Source: Xanthobacteraceae bacterium (GTDB lineage Bacteria; Pseudomonadota; Alphaproteobacteria; Rhizobiales; Xanthobacteraceae). From it: a DNA stretch of 64,000 nucleotides. The notes under the pieces are model-generated. The model saw nothing but the letters and a program-made list of their open reading frames with translations. It searched no databases and was not told the origin of the DNA. Position 1 is the first letter of the stretch. Every line of letters starts with the position of its first letter. The DNA is taken from NCBI GenBank assembly GCA_028290465.1, contig JAQGJU010000133.1, positions 96,966 to 160,965 of the forward strand. Direction: 5' to 3'. Of this stretch, positions 52,501 to 60,245 are shown one piece after another. The position numbers and the translations under genes are program-made.

Positions 52501-52617
52501 TCGTTCATCGGCCTCGGTGTGGTGCTGATGAGCATCGGCTGGCTGTACCAGCGGCTGCTGTTCCCGCCGCGCCGGCTGGAGCCGGAGGCGCCTGTGGCGG
52601 AAGCGCCAACGCCGTAG
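49585..52617 (+). CDS. DUF2339 giant membrane protein, copy 1
   Basis: 1010 residues from GTG 49585, with a GGGGGG leader. One membrane segment at the start, then a short helical region (RFDRLGRTLAAMQSQLAFI) and a Pro/Ala-rich linker of about 150 residues. After the family motif KRFGTQWVVWVGGLALALGGIFLVRYSIEQG in outline (near 213-240), about 25-28 hydrophobic segments follow to the end. The end of the coding region overlaps a dispersed repeat at 52613. Function unknown; the architecture suggests an envelope or transport role. It is a paralogue of the protein at 55889. Confidence 0.9.
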   Translation: MWFFGFLLIIAYLVLPIITLVMISGHRERFDRLGRTLAAMQSQLAFITDRLNQLQRAALPPSSPPAPSVEPIAPKPPEPEAAAMPPAPVPPPPAPEIPEPVTPQPAVTMPAASTVPTISSPLLPEPDQGALTPEAEQAVERAIERALEPEAAGPSSSAPEPPIEPPATPPAQPSAAPERLPFSDAAFGALFSAAASKDSPPNPPSSGPDFADLEKRFGTQWVVWVGGLALALGGIFLVRYSIEQGLFTPALRILFGALLAFILVGLGELARRREQVAPLTDLTNAHIPAILTAVGTTIAYADVYAAYALYEFVSPAFAFVLLGIVALATLAAALLHGPALAGLGLIGAYVTPALVSANAPNYWTLYVYLAVVSAAAYALARVRMWRWLAITAATLSILWMFVGIADPTNGSLSAHAFFAVAGFALASVFIVAGLWHGPAAEPGRVEPVSCGVLAGYLFGAFMLVMATAHAPLSLITLAALIAATVAITWRTEATMLAVPAAAILGVLVVIHWALDYRFLLLVGPNSPFAGIPLRVELIGLSQHLGFAVVIAALFGAAGFQAQGRTEQPPFALVWSVTAVATPIVILIALYFRIAELERSLPFAGVALILAALFALATERLIHREPKSATKDSGTLDSAAIFAVGAIAALALALTFALERGWLTVALALMAPGIAFVADKRPIPMLRKLCGVIAALVLARVAWNPSIVGSDVGTTPIFNWLLWGYGVPALSFWAAGHLLRRRADDGSSRSVDSAAILFVALTAFLEIRHLMNDGDIFRPSAGLGELGLQISTGLAMTIGLEHLRGRSGSIIHDYGARIFVALAFVGIVFGLAVNENPLRTGEPVGGLFFNYILLGYAIPAVLMGVLARTVKHSRPPPYYLIAAITAIVLALAYLSLEVRTLFHGAILSAPFVTDAEDYTYSAVWLGFGVALLVAGVLLRSQPARFASAAVVTLTIAKVFLHDLAGVQGIYRAFSFIGLGVVLMSIGWLYQRLLFPPRRLEPEAPVAEAPTP

Positions 52618-52684
52618 CCTGGATGGAGCGCAGCGAAGTCCGGGAACGGCATCGCCGCATTTCGCTGCGCTCAATGCGGGCTAC
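52613..52684. repeat. Dispersed repeat, family D, copy 1
   Basis: Begins CGTAGCCTGGATGGAGCG and ends CGCTCAATGCGGGCTAC, near-palindromic ends typical of the CGTAGC...GCTAC elements of this order. Its TAG is the stop codon of the DUF2339 gene. Other copies: 55529-55600 and 55717-55787. Confidence 0.82.
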
Positions 52685-52915
52685 AAGACCGTCACATTAC
52701 GGTTGCGGCATCTGTCAGGTGCTGGACCTACAGTCCCGCCTGTCAAATCATGTGCCTATTCGGCAACGGTTCGCTCAATACGGAGCGGGAACCGCTGTTT
52801 TCCGGAGGTTCTATATTGCCGTGGGTTTCGGGCGCCAGATAAAGATCGAAGCCATATGCGGACGAAGGCTCGGCACTAATGGGGGCACCTTGTTCCCGCG
52901 TTCGGGGGAACACGT

Positions 52916-55507
52916 GTGAATTCGATGACTTGGGCCGTTGCCACACGACGTCGCCGACGGCTCCTCGCCGGCACCGCGCCGTTTTCTTTTCTGACCAGAA
53001 CGGCAGTGGCAGGGGCGATTGTGCTGCTGGCCGGCGAAGCGGCCTGGGCGAACTGCTCGCCGCAATCGCAACCTGGTGTGATTGCGACGTGTACCGGCAT
53101 CACCCTCAATCAGGGCGAAGGGCCAGAGAACACGAGTGCCAGCGGCAACGGTTACGGTCACGTATCGCACTCTGGCATCACCGTTACCGTCGACAATAAT
53201 GCTTCCGTTACCGGCACTGCTGCCGGCATCGTTGCCGACGGCCTGACGGTGACCAACAATACCGGCGCAACGATTGCGGGCGGCATCGCCTCCGGAATCG
53301 AGGGCTTAAATGGCTTCGCCAATGTGACCAATTCCGGCACCATCACGTCCGCGACCATGATCGGCATTTCGGCGTCTGGGGGCGTGACGGCGATCAACAA
53401 TACGGGCGCGGTTATCAACGGTGCACAGTACGGCATTGTCTCCACTGGAGGTAATGTGGATGTCACCAATTCCGGCAGCATCACCGGCACTAGCTTTCAC
53501 GGCATTGCGGCCGTGGGCATCGTGACGGTAACCAACAATGCCGGTGCCAGCATCACGGGCTCGCAGTATGGAATTTGGGCTGTCGGTGGCTTCGCCTCGA
53601 TCTTCAATGCGGGCACGATCACCGGAGGTACCTCGGCGATCTATTTCCAGGGCGGTGACACCACGCTGACGTTGGGTCCTGGCTCGGTGATATCAGGCGA
53701 TGTGACAGCCGCCGGCGGCGGGAACACGTTCCAGCTTGGCGGCACCGGGACGGCGACATTCGATGTCAGTGCGCTCGACATCCAGTTTTCGGGCTTCGCC
53801 ACCTTCAACAAGATCAGCAACTCGGTGTGGACGCTGACCGGCACCAGCATTTACGGCGGTCCGGTCAACGTCAACGCCGGCACGCTCATCGTCGACGGCA
53901 ATATCAGCTCCGTCAGCGCCGTCACGGTCAATGCCGGCGGCACGCTCGCCGGCAACGGCATCGTTGGCACCACCACGGTCAATGCCGGCGGCGCGCTGGC
54001 GCCGGGCAATTCGACCGCGCTTTTGACCGTGCAGGGCAGCCTCACCTTGGCGGCGGCATCGAACTACATGGTCGAGGTTTCGCCGGCCAATGCCAGCCGG
54101 ACCGACGTAACCGGCGCGGCCGATCTCGGCGGCGCGACGGTCCGCGCCAACTTTGCGGCGGGCAGCTATGTGGTCCGGCAATATACCATCGTCAATGCGA
54201 CCGGCGGCCTCGGCGGATCCACATTCGGCGGAGTCGTCAACACCAATCTGTCGCCAAACTTTCGCACGACGTTGAGTTACGACGCCGATAACGCCTACCT
54301 GAACGTTTTATTGAGTTTCATTCCGCCTTCGGGCGGCCTCTCCGGCAATCAGCAAAATGTCGGCAACGCGCTGGTGAATTTCTTCAATCGCACCGGCGGC
54401 ATCCCGCTCATATTCAGCGAATTGACGCCGGCCGGGCTCACGCAGATCTCCGGCGAGACCGCTACCGGCACGCAGCAGACCACCTTCGACGCGATGACGC
54501 AGTTCATGGGCCTGCTGAGCGATCCGTCGATCGATGGACGCGGCTCGCGCAACGGCGCGGCCGCCATTCCGTATGCCGACGAAGCGATGGCCTATGCGGC
54601 CAAGCGCCGGCCGAACGACGCGCTGGCCGCGATCCACCGTCAGGCTCCGCCTCCGGCGCTGGCCTATGCGCCGTCCTGGAGCGTATGGGCGGCGGCCTTC
54701 GGCGGCACCCAGACCACCGATGGCGATGCGGTCCTCGGTTCCAACACCGCGACCAGCCGGATCTTCGGCATGGCGGCCGGCGCCGATTATCGGATGTCGC
54801 CCGATACAATCGTGGGCTTTGCCATGGCCGGCGGCGGCACCCATTTCAACGTCGCCAATGGCGGCAGCGGACGCACCGACCTTTTCCAGGCCGGCGCCTT
54901 CCTGCGGCATCAGATGGGCCCGGCCTATGTCAGCGCCGCGCTGGCCTATGGCTGGCAGGACGTCACCACCGAACGCACCATCACCATCGGCCTCGACCGG
55001 TTGCAGGGCCGCTTCGACGCCCATGCGTTCTCGGCGCGGGTGGAAAGCGGTTATCGCATCGCCACCGCCGGGATGGGCGTCACGCCCTACGCGGCCGCAC
55101 AGTTCACCACCGTGATGCTGCCGGGCTATATCGAGACCGCGACCAGCGGCACCGATACGTTCGCGTTGACCTACGGCGCCAAGGACGTCACCGCGCCGCG
55201 CACCGAACTGGGCCTGCGCGCCGACAAGTCCTTCGTCGTCGACGGCGGAATTCTGACCCTGCGCGGCCGTGCCGCCTGGGCGCATGACTACAATATCGAG
55301 CGCAGCGTAGGCGCGACGTTCCAGACCCTGCCCGGCGCCAGCTTCGTGGTGAACGGCGCGGCGCCGGCCCGCGAGGCCGCACTGACGACGGCTTCGGCCG
55401 AGATGAATTTCGTCAGCGGCTGGGCTGTGGCGGCGACCTTCGAAGGCGAGTTCTCCGACGTCACCCGCAGCTATGCCGGCAAGGGAGTGGTGCGTTACGT
55501 GTGGTAG
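52916..55507 (+). CDS. Autotransporter with passenger and beta-barrel domain
   Basis: 863 residues. A long signal peptide covers about 1-45 (ending AAWA). The passenger (about 46-480) is a repetitive beta-helix rich in Asn, Gly, Thr and Ser with tandem units such as ADGLTVTNNTGATI, NVDVTNSGSITG and TVTNNAGASITG, ending in autotransporter-repeat phrases VNAGTLIVDG and NAGGTLAGNG. The C-terminal beta barrel occupies about 590-863 and ends in an aromatic residue (VVRYVW), as outer-membrane barrels do. Start GTG 52916 or ATG 52925. Likely a surface-displayed adhesin or enzyme; the passenger function is unknown. It is flanked by the two DUF2339 genes. Confidence 0.93.
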   Translation: MNSMTWAVATRRRRRLLAGTAPFSFLTRTAVAGAIVLLAGEAAWANCSPQSQPGVIATCTGITLNQGEGPENTSASGNGYGHVSHSGITVTVDNNASVTGTAAGIVADGLTVTNNTGATIAGGIASGIEGLNGFANVTNSGTITSATMIGISASGGVTAINNTGAVINGAQYGIVSTGGNVDVTNSGSITGTSFHGIAAVGIVTVTNNAGASITGSQYGIWAVGGFASIFNAGTITGGTSAIYFQGGDTTLTLGPGSVISGDVTAAGGGNTFQLGGTGTATFDVSALDIQFSGFATFNKISNSVWTLTGTSIYGGPVNVNAGTLIVDGNISSVSAVTVNAGGTLAGNGIVGTTTVNAGGALAPGNSTALLTVQGSLTLAAASNYMVEVSPANASRTDVTGAADLGGATVRANFAAGSYVVRQYTIVNATGGLGGSTFGGVVNTNLSPNFRTTLSYDADNAYLNVLLSFIPPSGGLSGNQQNVGNALVNFFNRTGGIPLIFSELTPAGLTQISGETATGTQQTTFDAMTQFMGLLSDPSIDGRGSRNGAAAIPYADEAMAYAAKRRPNDALAAIHRQAPPPALAYAPSWSVWAAAFGGTQTTDGDAVLGSNTATSRIFGMAAGADYRMSPDTIVGFAMAGGGTHFNVANGGSGRTDLFQAGAFLRHQMGPAYVSAALAYGWQDVTTERTITIGLDRLQGRFDAHAFSARVESGYRIATAGMGVTPYAAAQFTTVMLPGYIETATSGTDTFALTYGAKDVTAPRTELGLRADKSFVVDGGILTLRGRAAWAHDYNIERSVGATFQTLPGASFVVNGAAPAREAALTTASAEMNFVSGWAVAATFEGEFSDVTRSYAGKGVVRYVW

Positions 55508-55528
55508 GGCGTCAACGCGATAGCCGTT

Positions 55529-55600
55529 CGTAGCCTGGATTGAGCGCAGCGAAATCCAGGGGCTGCCTCTCCGCATTTCGCTTCGCTCCATGCGGGCTAC
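55529..55600. repeat. Dispersed repeat, family D, copy 2
   Basis: CGTAGCCTGGATTGAGCG...CTCCATGCGGGCTAC, 21 bases after the autotransporter stop. It runs directly into the first copy of the duplicated leader described next. Confidence 0.82.
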
Positions 55601-55662
55601 CAGACCGATGAACTTTTCGGCTAACCACCGACACTAAGTTCGTTGCGGAGCAAGATGGCCGG
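55593..55662. repeat. 70-bp direct duplication, first copy
   Basis: Identical to 55780-55849 over 70 bases (CGGGCTACCAGACCGATGAA... to ...AGATGGCCGG). In both copies the sequence after it looks like the leader of a DUF2339 gene: the second runs to ATG 55889, the first runs to ATG 55699, whose following frame is lost. Confidence 0.95.
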
Positions 55663-55716
55663 CTTCAGCTGTCGATATCCACTGCCGGGAACATCTTCAT
55701 GGAGGCGCCTGTCGCC
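55663..55716 (+). pseudogene. Possible remnant leader of a DUF2339 gene
   Basis: After the duplicated 70 bases the sequence TGCCGGGAACATCTTCATGG resembles TGCCAGGGACCTTTTCATGG before the true DUF2339 start at 55889. The ATG at 55699 is followed by GAGGCGCCTGT, which also occurs near the end of DUF2339 copy 1 (just before its stop), and then directly by the family D repeat. This could be a deletion scar of a third copy: leader and start joined to tail and repeat. The 11-base tail match is short and may be chance. Confidence 0.35.
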
Positions 55717-55787
55717 CGTAGCCTGGATGGAGCGAAGCGAAATCCGGGGCGGCCTCCCCGCATTTCGCTGCGCTCAATACGGGCTAC
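55717..55787. repeat. Dispersed repeat, family D, copy 3
   Basis: CGTAGCCTGGATGGAGCGAAGC...CTCAATACGGGCTAC. It lies between the possible gene remnant and the second copy of the 70-bp duplication. Confidence 0.82.
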
Positions 55788-55849
55788 CAGACCGATGAAC
55801 TTTTCGGCTAACCACCGACACTAAGTTCGTTGCGGAGCAAGATGGCCGG
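55780..55849. repeat. 70-bp direct duplication, second copy
   Basis: Exact copy of 55593-55662, forming part of the leader of the DUF2339 gene that starts at 55889. Distance between copies is 187 bases. Confidence 0.95.
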
Positions 55850-55888
55850 TGTCTGACCGGCCGGCACGCCGTTGCCAGGGACCTTTTC

Positions 55889-58639
55889 ATGGAATCGCTG
55901 ATCGTCGTGTTGGTTTTGCTGCTGCTGGCCTTTCCGGTCATCGCCATTGTGGCGCTGGTGAAGTCGTCCAACACCCGCATTTTGCTGCGCCAGATGGAGT
56001 CGCGCCTGCTCACGCTGGAGCGCCGGCTGGCGAGCGCGGCGCCGGTCGCTACTGCCGCGACGGCAACCACCAGCGCCCCTGCCCCGCAACCATCGCCGAT
56101 GCCCGCTCCGCAGCCAGTTGCAACTGCGATTCCGTCCGTCGCGACACCCGCGCCTTCCGTTAGTTCTCCGATTACGGCACCCGCCAAGACCGTACCGCTG
56201 GTCGCGCAACCGACAGCGCCGGCGCGCGCCGCCGCGCCCACCAAGCCGACGATCGGTTTCGAGGAGCGCTTCGGCACCCGCTGGGTGGTCTGGGTCGGCG
56301 GCCTCGCGCTGGCGCTGGGCGGCATCTTCATGGTCAGCTACGCCATCGAACAGGGCCTGGTCGGTCCGGGCGTGCGTGTCACGCTCGCGTCGCTGCTGGC
56401 GCTGGCCCTGATCGGGCTTGGCGAATGGACCCGCCGGCAGGAAAACGTCAAAGGCTTTGTCGGCATTCCGACCGCGCATATTCCGAGCATCCTGACGGCT
56501 GCCGGCACCACCGTCGCGTTCGCCACCGTCTATGGCGCCTATGCGCTGTACGGCTTCCTGTCGCCGCCGGTCGCGTTCGTGCTGCTGGGTCTAGTCGCCA
56601 TCGCGACACTGACGGCCGCGCTGCTGCACGGTCCGGTGCTGGCCGGCCTCGGCCTGATCGGCGCATTCGTGACGCCGATGCTGATCGAAGCCGAACAGCC
56701 GGACTATTGGGCGCTGTATCTGTATCTCGCGGTCGTGACCGCCGCCGCGTTCGCGCTGGCCCGGCTGCGGATGTGGCGCCCGCTGGCGCTGGCCGCCATC
56801 GCGTTCGGCCTGATGTGGATATTTCCGGGCATCGACCATCCAGTCACGGCGCTCGGCGCCCATGTGTTCCACGCGGTCGCCGGCTTTGTGCTGGCCGCGG
56901 CGCTGATCGTCGCCGGCTTCGCCTATGGGCCGCCGGCCACACCGGGCCGCATCGACGGCGTGTCGTCGATCGCGCCCTCCGCCTACCTGTTTGGTGCAGC
57001 CCTATTGGTGATCGGAGGCCTGCACGATCCGCTGGCGCTCGGCGCCTTTACGCTGATGGTCGCGGCCACGCTCGCCATCGCATGGCGGGCCGAAGCCGCC
57101 ACGGCCGCCGTCCCGGCCGCCGCCGTCATGGTCGCGCTGGTGATGCTGCAATGGGCGGTCGAGCTGGACGTCAGCCAGTTGGTCGCGCCCGGCGGCCCGA
57201 CCACCGGCGTCATCCCGGGACCGGAAACCTCCGGCACCGGCACGCACATCGCGCTTGGCGGATTGTTCACGGTGCTGTTCGGCGCGAGCGGCTTCCTGGC
57301 GCAGGGCCGCTCCGAACGCGCCATGGTGCCGATCCTGTGGGCCGCGTCGGCCGTGGCCGCGCCGCTCGCCATTCTGGTCACGCTGTATATTCGCGTGGCG
57401 CATTACGAACGCTCAATCCCGTTCGCAGCGCTCGCGTTGCTGCTCGCGGCGCTGTACGGCATCGCGACCGAGCTCCTGAGCAAGCGCGCGCCCAAGCCGG
57501 GGCTAGCTTCCGCGTCGGCGATCTTCGCCACCGGTGCGGTCGCCGGATTGGCGCTGGCGCTGACGCTGGCGCTGGAGAAAGGCTTCCTGACCATCGCGCT
57601 CGCCTTGATGGTGCCGGGCATCGCCTGGATCGGATCGCAGCGTCCGCTGCCGTTCCTGCGCTGGCTCGCCGGCATCATGACGGCCGTGGTGCTGGCGCGC
57701 ATCGGCTGGGAGCCGCGCATTGTCGGCTCTGACATCGGCACCACGCCGATCTTCAACTGGATCCTGTACGGCTATGGCGTGCCGGCGGCCTCGTTCTGGC
57801 TGGCCGGCTGGCTGATGCGCAAGCGTGCCGACGACGTGCCGGTCCGCATGGTGGAATCCGGCGCCATCTTGTTCACGGTGCTGCTGGCGTTCCTGGAAAT
57901 CCGCCACTACCTGTATCGCGGCAATGTCTATTTTGCCTCGAGCGGGCTGATCGAGGTCGCGTCGCAGGTCTGCGTTGGCCTCGCGCTGACGATCGGCCTG
58001 GAGCGGATCCGCGAGAGAAGCCACAGCGTCGTGCACAATGTCGGCGCGCTGATCATCGCCGGTTTCACGCTGGCGGCGTCGGTGTTCGGCCTGATGCTGG
58101 CGGAAAACCCGCTGGTCACGACGCGCCCGGTCGGCACCGGCTTCGTCAACCTGATCCTGCTGGCCTATGGCATTCCGGCGGTGCTGACCGCCGCGCTGGC
58201 TTTGCTGACCCGCACCAAGCGCCCGCAATGGTACTCGACCGTGGCGGCGATCACAGCGGTGGTGTTCGCGTTGTTCTATCTGACGCTGCAAGTCCGATGG
58301 ACCTATCACGGCCAGATGCTGGCCAGCGGCCCGACCACCGACGCCGAGCAGTACACCTATTCGGCGGTCTGGCTGCTGTTCGGTGTGGCGCTGCTGGTCG
58401 TCGGACTGGTGCTGCGCTCGCAGCCGACCCGCATGGCGTCGGCCGCGGTCGTGACCCTGACCATCGGCAAGGTGTTCCTGGTCGACATGGCCGATCTCAC
58501 CGGCATCTACCGCGCGCTGTCGTTTATCGGGCTTGGCCTGGTGCTGGTCGGCATCGGTTATCTGTACCAGCGCCTGCTGTTTCCGCCGCGCCGACCGGAG
58601 CCGGAGTCGGCATCGGCACCCGAGCCGGCGGCACCATAA
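55889..58639 (+). CDS. DUF2339 giant membrane protein, copy 2
   Basis: 916 residues. One N-terminal membrane segment (LIVVLVLLLLAFPVIAIVAL), a short helix (LLRQMESRLLTLERRL) and a shorter Ala/Pro linker (about 50-125) precede the motif ERFGTRWVVWVGGLALALGG in outline, then about 25 membrane segments. Clearly paralogous to copy 1: GLGLIGAFVTP, SDIGTTPIFNW and the end FIGLGLVLVGIGYLYQRLLFPPRR all have counterparts. Start ATG 55889 (MESLIVV). The gene ends directly before an intrinsic terminator hairpin. Confidence 0.9.
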   Translation: MESLIVVLVLLLLAFPVIAIVALVKSSNTRILLRQMESRLLTLERRLASAAPVATAATATTSAPAPQPSPMPAPQPVATAIPSVATPAPSVSSPITAPAKTVPLVAQPTAPARAAAPTKPTIGFEERFGTRWVVWVGGLALALGGIFMVSYAIEQGLVGPGVRVTLASLLALALIGLGEWTRRQENVKGFVGIPTAHIPSILTAAGTTVAFATVYGAYALYGFLSPPVAFVLLGLVAIATLTAALLHGPVLAGLGLIGAFVTPMLIEAEQPDYWALYLYLAVVTAAAFALARLRMWRPLALAAIAFGLMWIFPGIDHPVTALGAHVFHAVAGFVLAAALIVAGFAYGPPATPGRIDGVSSIAPSAYLFGAALLVIGGLHDPLALGAFTLMVAATLAIAWRAEAATAAVPAAAVMVALVMLQWAVELDVSQLVAPGGPTTGVIPGPETSGTGTHIALGGLFTVLFGASGFLAQGRSERAMVPILWAASAVAAPLAILVTLYIRVAHYERSIPFAALALLLAALYGIATELLSKRAPKPGLASASAIFATGAVAGLALALTLALEKGFLTIALALMVPGIAWIGSQRPLPFLRWLAGIMTAVVLARIGWEPRIVGSDIGTTPIFNWILYGYGVPAASFWLAGWLMRKRADDVPVRMVESGAILFTVLLAFLEIRHYLYRGNVYFASSGLIEVASQVCVGLALTIGLERIRERSHSVVHNVGALIIAGFTLAASVFGLMLAENPLVTTRPVGTGFVNLILLAYGIPAVLTAALALLTRTKRPQWYSTVAAITAVVFALFYLTLQVRWTYHGQMLASGPTTDAEQYTYSAVWLLFGVALLVVGLVLRSQPTRMASAAVVTLTIGKVFLVDMADLTGIYRALSFIGLGLVLVGIGYLYQRLLFPPRRPEPESASAPEPAAP

Positions 58640-59156
58640 AAAAGTGGCGCCCTCGCGGGCGCCACTTCATTCCGTCTGAGAATTGATTAGCGGCCGCGAC
58701 CGCGTTGTTGCCGACGAACAGCAGCGGACGCGAGCGCAGCGCATAGGCGCCATCGCCGACCAGCCACTGCACCAGCGACGCCACGATCAGGAACGCCGGA
58801 TATTCCCAGCCGCCGCCGGCCGCGCTGAACACCCAGCCATTGCCGAGATGCACCGACATCGCGGCGGCCATTACCGGGACCGACAGCAACGCGACGTGGC
58901 GCGCGTAAAGGCCGACGATCAGCAGCGCGCCGATGGCGAGTTCGGCCGCGATCACCGGACCGGCCAGCGCCGCCGGAAAGCCCTGCTGTGCCAGGAAGCC
59001 GCCGAAGCCCGGCACCGTGAATAGAATGACCTTCATCAGCGCGTGGGCGATCCACATGGTGCCGAGCGATACACGGAGCAGAAGCGCGCCATAGGGCGCG
59101 CTGTTGCGGTCGATGGCGGAAGACAGAGCATTGGCGGAAAGAGCATTAGCGGACAT
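58524..59156 (-). CDS. DoxX-family membrane protein, reading frame runs through its terminator
   Basis: 210-residue frame. DoxX core in about residues 20-150: LRVSLGTMWIAHALMKV, GFGGFLAQQGFP, ELAIGALLIVGLYAR and the VHLGNGWVFSAAGGGWEYP region, four membrane helices. DoxX proteins are quinol-related membrane subunits of unknown precise role. The conserved part ends near LLFVGNNAVAA. The frame then continues through the hairpin at 58642-58667 and into the opposite-strand DUF2339 gene, for 116 bases of overlap. A shift of frame would stop at 58687 or 58667, so a small indel or stop loss is likely. Confidence 0.82.
   Translation of the reverse strand: MSANALSANALSSAIDRNSAPYGALLLRVSLGTMWIAHALMKVILFTVPGFGGFLAQQGFPAALAGPVIAAELAIGALLIVGLYARHVALLSVPVMAAAMSVHLGNGWVFSAAGGGWEYPAFLIVASLVQWLVGDGAYALRSRPLLFVGNNAVAAANQFSDGMKWRPRGRHFFMVPPARVPMPTPAPVGAAETAGAGTDNRCRPAPGQAR
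58642..58667 (-). terminator. Intrinsic terminator for doxX
   Basis: Perfect 11-bp stem, AAGTGGCGCCC / GGGCGCCACTT, loop of four. Read on the minus strand it is followed by six T residues, the classic rho-independent design for the doxX transcript. On the plus strand it starts three bases after the DUF2339 stop and may also serve that gene, but lacks a T-run there. Confidence 0.85.
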
Positions 59157-59260
59157 GGCCGTTCTCCTCGGTGTCTGGGGGCGGGCCGAAAGGCCTCGCC
59201 GATGTCCGGAAATCTATCTTTTCTTTTTTGCAAGACAATGTTTGTATTTGCACGATATAG

Positions 59261-59276
59261 TTTGCATAATTGCAAA
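59261..59276. promoter_or_regulatory. Palindrome in the doxX-lysR intergenic region, candidate LysR site
   Basis: TTTGCA-TAAT-TGCAAA, perfect dyad in the AT-rich space between divergent doxX and the LysR gene. Further TTTGCA-like half-sites occur at about 59227-59252 (TTTTTTGCAAG, TATTTGCACG). A cluster of such half-sites before a LysR gene and its divergent neighbour is the usual place for regulator binding. Confidence 0.6.
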
Positions 59277-59312
59277 GTTCGTTTGCCGGCGGAAAAGAGG
59301 TCATTTGCAGTC

Positions 59313-60215
59313 ATGCCGACGCTGTCCTGGGACGACTTCCGCTACATCAAGACCATCGCCACGACCGGCACCCTGGCCGGCGCGGCGGCGGCGCTCGGCG
59401 TCAATCATTCGACGGTGTTTCGCCGCCTCGCCCAGATCGAGGATCGGGCCGGCGCGCCGTTGTTCGAGCGCGGCCGGACAGGCTATGCCCTGACCCCGCG
59501 CGGCGAGGAAATGGCCAGCCTCGCCGCCCGCATGGACGACGACATTCTCGCGTTCGAGCGCCGCGTCGCCGGGCAGGACATGCGGCCGTCCGGCGAACTG
59601 CGCGTCACTACCAACGACACGCTGCTGACGGATCTCCTGACCGACCTGTTCGCCGATTTTCGCCGCGCCTTTCCGGAGATCGTCCTCGACATCATGGTGT
59701 CGAACCAATCGCTCAACCTGTCGAAGCGCGACGCCGATGTCGCATTCCGGGCCACCGAGCGGCCGCCGGAGGCGCTGGTCGGCCAGCGGCTCGCCGGCAT
59801 CGCCTGGGCGGTGTACGGCCCCAAGAAACTCGTCAAACAGCTGGCCGGACAGAAGTTCGATCCGGCCAAAGATGCCCACAACTGGATCGGCTTCGGCGAC
59901 AATCTGGCGTCACTCAGCCAGTTCAAATGGCTGAAGGCCAACATTCCGGCGGAGCGCGTCGTCTACAAAGTCAACACCGTACTCGGGCTCACCGAAGCCG
60001 CCGCCGCCGGCATCGGCCTCGCGCTGCTGCCGTGCTTCCTGGCCGACAAGGTGCCAAGCCTCGCCCGCCTGACGCCCCCGGACGCCGCGCCGCCCGGCGG
60101 ATTGTGGCTCCTCACCCACGCCGATCTGCGCCACACTGCGCGGGTGCGCGCCTTCATGGATTTCGCGACGGACTATGTCTCCCGCCAGCGCAAGGCCATC
60201 GAAGGCACCGCGTGA
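59313..60215 (+). CDS. LysR-family transcriptional regulator
   Basis: 300 residues. The N-terminal winged HTH reads WDDFRYIKTIATTGTLAGAAAALGVNHSTVFRRLAQIE in outline (about 5-42), followed by LFERGRTGYALTPRGEE. The effector domain spans about 90-290. The start at 59313 (MPTLSWDD) fits the family; the frame is open upstream but includes the intergenic palindromes. Divergent from doxX, which it probably regulates. The effector is unknown. Confidence 0.92.
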   Translation: MPTLSWDDFRYIKTIATTGTLAGAAAALGVNHSTVFRRLAQIEDRAGAPLFERGRTGYALTPRGEEMASLAARMDDDILAFERRVAGQDMRPSGELRVTTNDTLLTDLLTDLFADFRRAFPEIVLDIMVSNQSLNLSKRDADVAFRATERPPEALVGQRLAGIAWAVYGPKKLVKQLAGQKFDPAKDAHNWIGFGDNLASLSQFKWLKANIPAERVVYKVNTVLGLTEAAAAGIGLALLPCFLADKVPSLARLTPPDAAPPGGLWLLTHADLRHTARVRAFMDFATDYVSRQRKAIEGTA

Positions 60216-60245
60216 TTTAGTCGTCACTCAGCAACGGAGTGCCAT

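Noticed and set aside
51139..52674. 511-codon minus-strand frame opposite DUF2339 copy 1
   Set aside because: Arg/Gln/His-rich shadow with no hydrophobic or domain pattern; the plus-strand membrane protein is clearly the real gene.
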